From DASWIP01 sp036397635 (GTDB taxonomy: Bacteria; Actinomycetota; AC-67), in assembly GCA_036397635.1 (NCBI GenBank), contig DASWIP010000031.1, forward strand, positions 1 through 64,000: a stretch of 64,000 nucleotides of DNA. Reading direction: 5' to 3'. The notes under the pieces were generated by a model. That model saw only the letters and a program-made list of their open reading frames with translations, did not search any database and was not told the DNA's origin. Positions 52,123 to 59,328 of the stretch are shown here, piece by piece (positions within the stretch are counted from its first letter, which is position 1; every line of letters starts with the position of its first letter). The translations under genes were made by a program, and so were the position numbers.

Positions 52123-53421
52123 ATGGGCGAACGGCGATGGCTGGGCGCGGTCGAGGGCTACTACGGCCCGCCGCTGTCGCACGAGGAACGCGTCGAGCTG
52201 ATCCGCTGGCTCGGGACGCAGGGGTTCAACGCATACGCCTACGCGCCGAAGGATGACCCCCTCCATCGCGAGCGTTGGCGCGAGCCTTACCCCGAAGACC
52301 GGCGCGCGCTGTTCCGCGAGCTGGTCGCCGAGGGGCGCGCGGCGGGGCTCGAGGTCGTGCTCGTCGTCTCCCCGGGCCTGGACTGGGGCGACGACGACGA
52401 AGCCGCCCTCGCGGTCAAGCTCGAGGCGTTCGCCGAGGACGGAGCGCAGACCCTCGGGATCGCCTTCGACGACGTGCCGCCCGGTGGGGCCCAGCTCGGG
52501 GCCGCGCACGCTTCCGGTATCGCGGCCGCCGTCGGGCGGCTCGGCGGCGGGTTCGAGTGGATCACCTGCCCGACCGACTACGCGAGCGATCGAGTGACTG
52601 CCTACCTGCGCGCCTATCACGACGGACTCCCCGACGGCGTCGAGGTGATGTGGACCGGCCCGTCGATCGTGAGCCCGCGCGTCACCGGCGAGATGGCCGC
52701 CGCCCTCGGCACGGAGCTCGGCCGGCCGCTGCTGTTCGCGGAGAACTATCCCGTCAACGACGGCCCCATGGCCGGCGTGCTGCACCTGGGGCCCTACCGC
52801 GGTCGCGCGCCGGACCTCCCGGCGGCGACCAGCGGCGTGTTCTTCAACTTCATGTCATTCCCGCGCGCGAGCCGCCTCGCGCTCGCTGCCGGCGCGCGCT
52901 TCTGGCGCGACCCGACCGGGGATCCCGAAGCGATCTGGCGCGAGTGCCTCGCGGCATCCCCGGGGCTGGAGCCGCTGGCCCGCGCGTCGCGCTCTTGGAT
53001 CGGCGACGAGGGCCCCGACGCCGGACTCGCGTCGGCGGCCGCGGCGGCGCTCGACGGGGACACCGCGCCGCTCAAGGCCTACATCGACGCGGGAGTGCGC
53101 GACGGGCTCGAGCCGGCGCTCGCCGCCGAGATCGAGCCGTGGCTCGCGCAGTGGGAGGCCGAGACGCTGGCGATGCGCTACGCGACGATGTGGCTCGACG
53201 AGCCCGACCGCTGGGGGGTCGAGGGCCCATTCGCCGTCGCCGAGGCGTGGGCGCGCGCGCGTCACTCGCGGCTGCAGCTTTTCGGCATCCGGTGGGCGTA
53301 CTACCCGCTGGTCGCACGCGCGGGGGACGAGCTGCTCGCCCTGCCCGAGGCGTTGGTGACCGGCGCGAACCTGACGGACCTGCTGTGCGCTACCGTGATC
53401 GAGCGGGCCTCGAAGGGCTGA
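52123..53421 (+). CDS. GH84 beta-N-acetylglucosaminidase-like hydrolase
   Basis: 432 residues from ATG 52123 (MGERRWLGAVEGYYGPP). The catalytic TIM barrel has YYGPPLSHEERVELIRWLG, GFNAYAYAPKDDPLHRERWR and the paired catalytic Asp 116 and Asp 117 in GIAFDDVPPGG. GH84 enzymes cleave terminal beta-linked GlcNAc by substrate assistance. No signal peptide: hydrolysis occurs in the cell after import. It starts 31 bases from nagB in the opposite direction with no ribosome site, and its 3' end overlaps the convergent ROK kinase gene by 32 bases. Confidence 0.93.
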   Translation: MGERRWLGAVEGYYGPPLSHEERVELIRWLGTQGFNAYAYAPKDDPLHRERWREPYPEDRRALFRELVAEGRAAGLEVVLVVSPGLDWGDDDEAALAVKLEAFAEDGAQTLGIAFDDVPPGGAQLGAAHASGIAAAVGRLGGGFEWITCPTDYASDRVTAYLRAYHDGLPDGVEVMWTGPSIVSPRVTGEMAAALGTELGRPLLFAENYPVNDGPMAGVLHLGPYRGRAPDLPAATSGVFFNFMSFPRASRLALAAGARFWRDPTGDPEAIWRECLAASPGLEPLARASRSWIGDEGPDAGLASAAAAALDGDTAPLKAYIDAGVRDGLEPALAAEIEPWLAQWEAETLAMRYATMWLDEPDRWGVEGPFAVAEAWARARHSRLQLFGIRWAYYPLVARAGDELLALPEALVTGANLTDLLCATVIERASKG

Positions 53422-54121
53422 GGTCCACCTCGATCCCCGCGAGGCGAAGCAACCCCCACGCCGCCGCCGATTTCGCCGGGCCGGGCGCCGCCGACGCCTC
53501 GACCCGGTACGCGCCGAGTAGCGCGCGCACCGCGCGAAGGATCGCCGGGTAACGCCGGGCGAGCCCACCGCCGATCACGATCAGCTCGGGCGTCTCCGCA
53601 TCCTCGATCGAGCGCGCGAGCGCGGCGGCGATCGTGCCGATCGCCTCCACCGGCACCGGCGAGGGGAGCGCCCATCCGGCGGCGACCGTCTCGAGGCATC
53701 CGGTGCGCCCGCAGGGGCACGCCGCCTCGCCGAACGAGCCGCGATGCCCGAAGACCTCGTGCTCGACGACGGCGCCGTCACGCACGATCGCGCCGCCGAT
53801 GCCGGTGCCGAGCCCCAGGTACGCGAGATCGCCGACGCCCCGCAGGACGGCCTCGCCCAGCGCCGCGGCTTGGGCGTCGTTGGCGACGACGCGCGCGGTG
53901 CCGTCGAGCCCGAGCGCCGCCACGGGGTCCACGTCGAACCAGCGAAGGTTGGATGCCGCGACGACCCGGCCACCTGCGACGAGGCCCGGCACCGCGATCA
54001 GCAGCGGCGCGCCGTCGGCACGCGAGGCGCCGTCGAGGAACGCCGGCTCGGCCGCGCCGTCGAACACGACGGTCTGGATGCCACCGCCCCCTACCTCGAT
54101 GCAGACAGCGCGCGCCGTCAT
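53390..54121 (-). CDS. ROK-family sugar kinase (candidate GlcNAc kinase)
   Basis: 243 residues from ATG 54121, overlapping the ROK repressor stop by four bases. Zinc-binding motif ACPCGRTGCLE, catalytic Asp in VVANDAQAAALGEA, LGLGTGIGGAIV, HRGSFGEAACP and VIGGGLARRYP. It should phosphorylate the GlcNAc set free by GH84, feeding NagA. The N-terminal phosphate loop reads IEVGGGGIQT: the usual Asp of DxGGTK is Glu and the Lys is missing, so ATP binding may differ. The N-terminus is about 20-30 residues shorter than in typical kinases. Confidence 0.85.
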   Translation of the reverse strand: MTARAVCIEVGGGGIQTVVFDGAAEPAFLDGASRADGAPLLIAVPGLVAGGRVVAASNLRWFDVDPVAALGLDGTARVVANDAQAAALGEAVLRGVGDLAYLGLGTGIGGAIVRDGAVVEHEVFGHRGSFGEAACPCGRTGCLETVAAGWALPSPVPVEAIGTIAAALARSIEDAETPELIVIGGGLARRYPAILRAVRALLGAYRVEASAAPGPAKSAAAWGLLRLAGIEVDLSPSRPARSR

Positions 54122-55404
54122 GTCCGCAGGTGGAACGTCTCGGAGAGCACGAGCCCGGCGGCGCCGAGCAGCGTCGCGCGCTCGTTCAGTGAGGACAGCA
54201 CGATGTCGAGGCCGTCGCGCAGGTGCGGCAGGCATCGCTCGCGCGTGTGCTGCTCGATGCGCGCGCGAAGGTCCTCGCCTCCGCCGACCGCGTCGCCGTG
54301 CAGGATGATCCGCGGCGGGTTGACCAGTTGCATCAGCAGCGCGAGCCCGAGCGATAGGTTGGCGGCGTACAGGTCGAGCAGCGCGCCGGCGTCGCGAACG
54401 CCGGTGCGTGCGAGCGTCACGAGCGCGGCCGCGTCGAGCTTGGACGCGCCGGGAAGCTTGCGCGCGCGCGCCTCGCGTCGCAGCCACGGCAAGGTCGCGA
54501 TCGTCTCCCAGCAGCCGCGGAGTCCGCACGCGCAGCGCGCGTCGTCCCCGAGCGGCACGTGTCCGATCTCGCCGACGCGTCCATCTTCGCCGCGGTAGAT
54601 GGTCCCGTCGATCACGAGGCCGGCGCCCAGGCCGTGCCCCGTCTGGATGGCCGCGAAGGTGGCGACACCGCGACCCTCGCCGAACCATTTCTCGCCGAGC
54701 GCTTGGGCGTGAGAGTCGTTGTCGATGAGCACATCGGCGTCCAGGCGCTCCCGTAGCCCCTGCGCGAGCGCGTTCCCGCCGAGCCCGGTGATCTGCGACG
54801 AACCGACCACGACGCCGTGCGCCGGGTCGCACACGCCCGGGACGGCGACCCCGATGCCGAGCAGGTCCGGCCGCGTGGGCGACAGTAACGCCGAGACCCT
54901 CGCGACGATGTCGCGATGCACCGCGCGACCGTCGGTCGGATCGGTCAGCTCGGCCGCCTCGTGCGCGAGCAGCTCGCCGCGCGCGCTCACCAGCGCGGCC
55001 TCGCACGCATCGGCGCGCAAGGCGATCCCGACCGAGAGCCCGGCGCCGGCGCGGAACCACAGCGGGCGTCCCGGCTTGCCCACCCGTGTCACGCTTCGGT
55101 CGGGGGGCCCTTCCTCCAGCAGCCCGCCGTCGAGCAGCGGCCGGACGATGCCCGAGATGGTGGCGCGCGGGACGCCGGCGAGCCGCGCCAGGTCGGCGCG
55201 CGTCAGCGGCCCGTGGTCGCACAATGCCTGCAGCACGCGTGAACGGTTGACATCGCCCATGCGGCTCGGGGACAGCATGCGCGCGCTACCGCGGCGGCCG
55301 TTTCCCCCCGGGTCGATGATGCCCCCCTGCCCCGATCGTCGATGAGTGAGCGCATCGTAGCGGGGGCGCGCGCGTCCGGAGGTGTGGGTGGGCGCGTCGC
55401 TCAC
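54118..55404 (-). CDS. ROK-family transcriptional repressor (NagC/XylR-like)
   Basis: 428 residues from GTG 55404 (overlaps the previous stop as GTGA); ATG 55278 gives a shorter form. N-terminal winged helix VLQALCDHGPLTRADLARLA, GVPRATISGIVRPLLDGGLL. The C-terminal ROK domain has IGVAVPGVCDP, IDNDSHAQALGEKWFG, VGEIGHVPLGDDARCACGLR and GCWE. ROK repressors release DNA on binding a sugar or sugar phosphate. It is the only sugar-type repressor in the locus, so it is the best local candidate for the palindrome sites A-D. Operator D upstream would make it self-controlled. Confidence 0.92.
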   Translation of the reverse strand: MSDAPTHTSGRARPRYDALTHRRSGQGGIIDPGGNGRRGSARMLSPSRMGDVNRSRVLQALCDHGPLTRADLARLAGVPRATISGIVRPLLDGGLLEEGPPDRSVTRVGKPGRPLWFRAGAGLSVGIALRADACEAALVSARGELLAHEAAELTDPTDGRAVHRDIVARVSALLSPTRPDLLGIGVAVPGVCDPAHGVVVGSSQITGLGGNALAQGLRERLDADVLIDNDSHAQALGEKWFGEGRGVATFAAIQTGHGLGAGLVIDGTIYRGEDGRVGEIGHVPLGDDARCACGLRGCWETIATLPWLRREARARKLPGASKLDAAALVTLARTGVRDAGALLDLYAANLSLGLALLMQLVNPPRIILHGDAVGGGEDLRARIEQHTRERCLPHLRDGLDIVLSSLNERATLLGAAGLVLSETFHLRT

Positions 55405-56537
55405 GTTGCCTCCCTCGCGAACGCCCCGGCGACCAGCGCGTCGGCGAGCTGGGACACCGCGCGCGCGCCGAGGCTAACCGTCTCCTCGTAGCCGTCGCCG
55501 AACGGCATCGGGAGATAGCCGTGCCACGCCGGCGCGAGGCCGGCCAGCAGCGCGCGCCCTCCCCGTGCATCGTCGATCGCGCGTCCGAGCGCGTGGAACG
55601 CCTCCCCCGGGATGCCGACCAGATGCACCGAGCCGAGCATCCACTCGACCAGCTCGACGGTGTCCTCGGTGATGCCCAGCAGCTGCGCGAGCGTGCCCTC
55701 GGCGGGAACCGTCAGGTGCCGCGACCCGGTCCGCAAGGGTCCGGCGATCGGAACGGCGGCGGTGAGTGCGGTGTGGACTGCGATGGCCGCCGCCGCTCCG
55801 ATCGCCGATGCTTCCTCGTAGGCCTCCGCGAGATGGGTGGGAACGTCGGTGTGTCGTTCCACCGGGTTCACGTCGCCGAGCGAGCCGGAGAGCATGACCG
55901 TCGTGCCGCCCCCGATCTCGGTCAGCGCCTCGCGGAACGGTCCCACCCAGTCACGCGAAACCGCGAGCCACGGCGAGCCCAGCGACACAGGATGGATGGC
56001 GATGTTCGCGATCACGCCGACGCGCGCGCCGTCGGTCGCGCGCAGCTCGAGCGCGGCGAACCACGGGTCGTAGGGCAGGCCGCGGCGGTTGTAGGAGATG
56101 TCCGCCGGCAGTGATGCGCGCGCGTGATGCAGCGTCACCGGCACCGCCGCCGCTTTCGCCGCGCGCGCCGCATCGGTGCACCGCTCGACCAGGAGCCGGC
56201 CGTATCCTTCCGGCGTTTTCCAGCCGAGCTGCTCGCCGCCGGCCATCGCGTTGGGTCCCGAATGGGTGTGCGTGCTCGAGGTGAGCACCGCGTCGCGAGG
56301 CAGACCATGCTCGACCGCGAGCGTGTCGCGGATCGGGTCGGAGAACTCGACCGACATCCCGAGCAGGTCCAGCACGAGCACGCACGCGGCCCGTTCACCG
56401 TCGTCGAGCCAGACCGCGTAGACCTCGAGGTCGTCGTGCACGGTGCCGGCGGGCTCGGTCCTGTCGGCGAAGCCGGCGAGGCTGACCGGCACCGGCGGCG
56501 TGATGGTCGCCTTGCCGATCCCCGCGCGCCAGCTCAC
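55401..56537 (-). CDS. Neutral/alkaline ceramidase-like hydrolase
   Basis: 378 residues from GTG 56537 (overlaps the preceding stop as GTGA). N-terminal family start VSWRAGIGKATITPPVPVSL, then ACVLVLDLLGMS, LTSSTHTHSGPNAM with a zinc-type THTHSGP motif, and SLGDVNPVERH. In ceramidases this site splits the N-acyl bond of ceramide. Many bacterial members lack the C-terminal domain, as here, and their substrates are unknown. Its place beside GlcNAc genes hints at an N-acyl or N-acetyl sugar amide. No signal peptide, so cytoplasmic. Confidence 0.88.
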   Translation of the reverse strand: MSWRAGIGKATITPPVPVSLAGFADRTEPAGTVHDDLEVYAVWLDDGERAACVLVLDLLGMSVEFSDPIRDTLAVEHGLPRDAVLTSSTHTHSGPNAMAGGEQLGWKTPEGYGRLLVERCTDAARAAKAAAVPVTLHHARASLPADISYNRRGLPYDPWFAALELRATDGARVGVIANIAIHPVSLGSPWLAVSRDWVGPFREALTEIGGGTTVMLSGSLGDVNPVERHTDVPTHLAEAYEEASAIGAAAAIAVHTALTAAVPIAGPLRTGSRHLTVPAEGTLAQLLGITEDTVELVEWMLGSVHLVGIPGEAFHALGRAIDDARGGRALLAGLAPAWHGYLPMPFGDGYEETVSLGARAVSQLADALVAGAFAREAT

Positions 56538-57439
56538 GCGCCGCCCCCGAGCACCTGCGAGGCGAAGCCGCGGATCCGCCCCGACGCCTCCTGCCGGCGC
56601 GTTACGAAGAAGATGTGTCCCGCCTCGTCGTAGGTCTCTAGCGTCGCACCCGGGATCGCGCGCGCGTAGTGCTCGCCGTGGAACAGGGGGACGACCTCGT
56701 CGGCCGTCCCGTGCAGCACCAGGGTGGGAACGGAGATCTGAGGGACGTCGTCGCGGGAAGCCTGAGCGCGGCGGATCTGTGCCAGGTCGTTGCGCATCCC
56801 CGCCAGACCCGGGGGCGCATCCAGGTGGGTTCGCGCGAAGGCGACGAGGTCGTCGCGGATGCGAGGGTCCGCGGCCACGCGGCGCTGCTCGTCGGGGGTC
56901 AGGTCCGAGGCGATCTTGCGGTCGATGACGCGTGCGCTGGCGAGCTGCCGCGCCGCGAGCACACGGCCGACCGCCGACAGGATCTCGCCGAGCACCGGGA
57001 CGGTCATCAATCGCGGCTCGCGTGGGATCTTCAGCCGGTGGGCGACCAGCGCGCAGGCGAGCACCAGCCCGGCGGTCCGATCGGGGTGCCGGGCCGCGAA
57101 CGCGGCGGCCGGCGGCCCGCCGCCGGACGCGCCGACGACCAGCGCGCGCTGGATCCCGAGCGAGTCGAGCGCGGCCGCGAACGCGTCGGCCTGCTCGTCG
57201 TAGGTCCGCCCGACGCTCAGGGGAGTGCGCCCGTAGCCGGGCCGCGAGGGCGCGATCACCCGGTAGCCGTCGCGCAGGTCGGCGGCCAGCGTCAGGGCCT
57301 GGCGCCACGAGCCTGGGACGCCGTGGACGACCAGGACGCACGGGCCGTCGCCGGCGCGACCCACTTCGATGGGTCCGTGCGCGGTGGGCACCAGCGCAAC
57401 GTCGTCCCAGATGCTGGTTGCGGGAGACTCGGTCGGCAT
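56534..57439 (-). CDS. Alpha/beta hydrolase
   Basis: 301 residues from ATG 57439. HGVPGSWRQAL (oxyanion), nucleophile elbow GASGG near residue 102 (VVGASGGGPPAAAFAARHPD), Asp in LHGTADEVVPLFHG and His in DEAGHIFFVTRR. The triad fits esterases and related hydrolases; no signal peptide. First gene of the operon: hydrolase, ceramidase-like, ROK repressor, ROK kinase, all overlapping by four bases. Operator D lies six bases before the ATG and no ribosome site is visible, so the mRNA is likely leaderless. Confidence 0.88.
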   Translation of the reverse strand: MPTESPATSIWDDVALVPTAHGPIEVGRAGDGPCVLVVHGVPGSWRQALTLAADLRDGYRVIAPSRPGYGRTPLSVGRTYDEQADAFAAALDSLGIQRALVVGASGGGPPAAAFAARHPDRTAGLVLACALVAHRLKIPREPRLMTVPVLGEILSAVGRVLAARQLASARVIDRKIASDLTPDEQRRVAADPRIRDDLVAFARTHLDAPPGLAGMRNDLAQIRRAQASRDDVPQISVPTLVLHGTADEVVPLFHGEHYARAIPGATLETYDEAGHIFFVTRRQEASGRIRGFASQVLGGGA

Positions 57440-57444
57440 GATTG

Positions 57445-57458
57445 GTAAGATATCATAC
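57445..57458. promoter_or_regulatory. Operator D of the glycan locus
   Basis: GTAAGATATCATAC, read on the minus strand as GTATGATATCTTAC. It is a 4-base-centre version of the locus palindrome and nearly perfectly symmetric. It lies six bases before the hydrolase start and covers a possible -10 box TATGAT. It should control the operon that encodes the ROK repressor. Confidence 0.7.
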
Positions 57459-57486
57459 TAATACCCGCGGATGGGGGCCCGGCCGG

Positions 57487-58812
57487 TTACGAACCGCGCC
57501 GCGCGAGCCCACCCATGCGCGCGGTTACCGCCGCAAGCGAACGCTCATGGAACAGCGCCAGTGCCGTTCGCAGGTCATCCCGGAACGGCCGCCGCCACCG
57601 CTCCTCCAAGGCCTCCGGCCCGAGCAGCGCGCCGAGCAGCGATCCCGCGGTCGCGCCGAAGGAATCGGTGTCGTTGCCCTGCATCACCTGAAGGCAGATG
57701 CCGTGCCCGGTGTCCTCCGCGAAGCGCAGCGTGTTCATCAGGGTCCCGATCTCCTGGTACACCCGGCAGTGGGTGTACGAGCCGAACAGGTCGTGGACAC
57801 GCCGGTAGCCGTCCTCGAAGCCCTCCGCGTACGAGACCTCGTCCAGGCACTGCCGCGCGCGCTCGGCGAACCGGCTGCGCTGCGGCACGAAGCCCAGCGC
57901 CACGCGGAACGCATCCAACCGGTCGCCCCCGCACGGCGCCGCGGCGATCGCCGCGGCGACGAACATCGCCGCATACACCCCGGTCCGGCGGTGCGTGCAC
58001 GAGGCATCCCGCCACGCGAGCGCGGCCGCGCGCGCCGGGTCGCCCAGGCACGCGTACGCGTACGCGTCCACGCGGATCAGCGCCCCGCACAGCTCGTCGC
58101 CGGGGTTCAGCTCCGCGACCCAGGCGTCCGGATCCGGCTGCTCGGTCTCGTGCAGCGCCTGCAGTGCCGCGCGCGCCATCAGCGTGCGCTCGGGCCCGAA
58201 GGTCGCCCGCAGCGGGAGCTGGAGTGCCCACTGCTCGAGCATCTGCTCCTTGGTCCAATCCAGCCCGTGCGCCTCGAGCAGCAGCATCCCGATGATCGTG
58301 TAGTTGAGGTCGTCGTCGGGCACGACGTGGTCGATCCGCTCGCGGACGAGCTCGGGCCATTGGCCCTGCCGCTCGCGCAGACGCGCGACCGCCGCCTCGC
58401 TCGGGTAGTCCCGCAGCGGCCACTCGCCGACCGGCTCGAGCGCGTCGCGAAGCTCGTCTCGCGTCGGGTCGATCTCGAAGAGCTTGCCGAGCATGCAGCC
58501 GCAGACGCGGGCCAGGAACGCGGCTTCGGCGCGCGCGCGCGCGTCCTCGGGGGAAAGGGGCGCCAGCGGCTCGCGCGGCCGGTCGGGGTCCGCGGCGGCG
58601 AGGATCGCCGGCAGGTCGTCGGGCTCCTCGTAGGGCCAGTCGATGCGCACCGGCGCGTTCGCCAGCCGTCCCGCGATCGCCGCGAGCGCGTCGTAGGAGT
58701 CCGGCGCGGTGGCCAGCTCGTCGGCGAAGCCGTCGACGTTGTGTCCCTGCTCGTCCTTGTCGGCCAGCACGGCCGTCAGGCGCGCGCGGAGGGACGCGAT
58801 CGTCGGCAGCAC
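57487..58812 (-). CDS. ADP-ribosylglycohydrolase family protein (DraG-like)
   Basis: 441 residues. The all-alpha DraG fold is seen in ARVCGCMLGKLFEIDPTRDE, VPDDDLNYTIIGMLLLEAHG (metal-ligand Asp/Asp) and QGNDTDSFGATAGSLLGALL with the C-terminal Asp pair. These proteins remove ADP-ribose from amino acids or use related glycosidic bonds; several are carried in carbohydrate loci as presumed glycosidases. It ends 47 bases before the operon of operator D, and no matching operator was seen before its own start. It may cleave an N- or O-glycosidic bond of the imported sugar. Confidence 0.9.
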   Translation of the reverse strand: MLPTIASLRARLTAVLADKDEQGHNVDGFADELATAPDSYDALAAIAGRLANAPVRIDWPYEEPDDLPAILAAADPDRPREPLAPLSPEDARARAEAAFLARVCGCMLGKLFEIDPTRDELRDALEPVGEWPLRDYPSEAAVARLRERQGQWPELVRERIDHVVPDDDLNYTIIGMLLLEAHGLDWTKEQMLEQWALQLPLRATFGPERTLMARAALQALHETEQPDPDAWVAELNPGDELCGALIRVDAYAYACLGDPARAAALAWRDASCTHRRTGVYAAMFVAAAIAAAPCGGDRLDAFRVALGFVPQRSRFAERARQCLDEVSYAEGFEDGYRRVHDLFGSYTHCRVYQEIGTLMNTLRFAEDTGHGICLQVMQGNDTDSFGATAGSLLGALLGPEALEERWRRPFRDDLRTALALFHERSLAAVTARMGGLARRGS

Positions 58813-58970
58813 GGGCGATAGCCTATCCGGCTACTCGGCCCTGTCGTGATTCGCAAGAGTTTCCAACTTTTCCAAGCCGAACGGCAGGAACCGACTGAAT
58901 GATGCGCGAACCTGCGCATCGACACGTCCGGGACGGGGGTTCCGGCGGGACACGAGCCAGGAGGTCGGCC

Positions 58971-59324
58971 ATGAGGCGCATCGTTCTCGGGATGATCATC
59001 GCGGCGGCGATCGCGCCGGCCGCCGCGGGAGCGGACGACATCCCCGACGGGAGAGACTGCCGGCAGGCCTCGGAAAGCAGCGTCACCACCTACGCGAACG
59101 GCTCCTCCGAGGCGGACCGCCTCGCGATCTGCGTCAAGAACGGCGGGCAGACGGTGTTCTACTTCGGCGGCGAGATGCAGTCCGAGGATCCCCGCAACGA
59201 TGGCTTCGGCGGCACCTGCGGTGCGATCATCGTGGCCGACGAGCCGGTCACCTCGGGCGCGTACGGCGAGGACTGGGACACGCGCGGCTCCAGCCCCGGC
59301 CCTGAAGACGACTTCCACTGCTGA
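58971..59324 (+). CDS. Small secreted protein, unknown function
   Basis: 117 residues from ATG 58971, chosen because GGAGG lies 7-11 bases upstream and the signal peptide (RRIVLGMIIAAAIAPAAAGA) starts there. The mature part has cysteines (DCRQASE, AICVKNG, GTCGAIIV and a C-terminal DFHC), with an even number for disulfides, and an acidic tail. No family recognised. Its TGA lies four bases before the ATG of the DUF6351-like gene, so they are probably cotranscribed. Confidence 0.72.
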   Translation: MRRIVLGMIIAAAIAPAAAGADDIPDGRDCRQASESSVTTYANGSSEADRLAICVKNGGQTVFYFGGEMQSEDPRNDGFGGTCGAIIVADEPVTSGAYGEDWDTRGSSPGPEDDFHC

Positions 59325-59328
59325 GGAG

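Noticed and set aside
52114..53552. Plus-strand frame overlapping GH84 in another phase (52275-53552)
   Set aside because: Arg/Ala/Gly-rich shadow; the GH84 frame has the catalytic Asp pair and family motifs.
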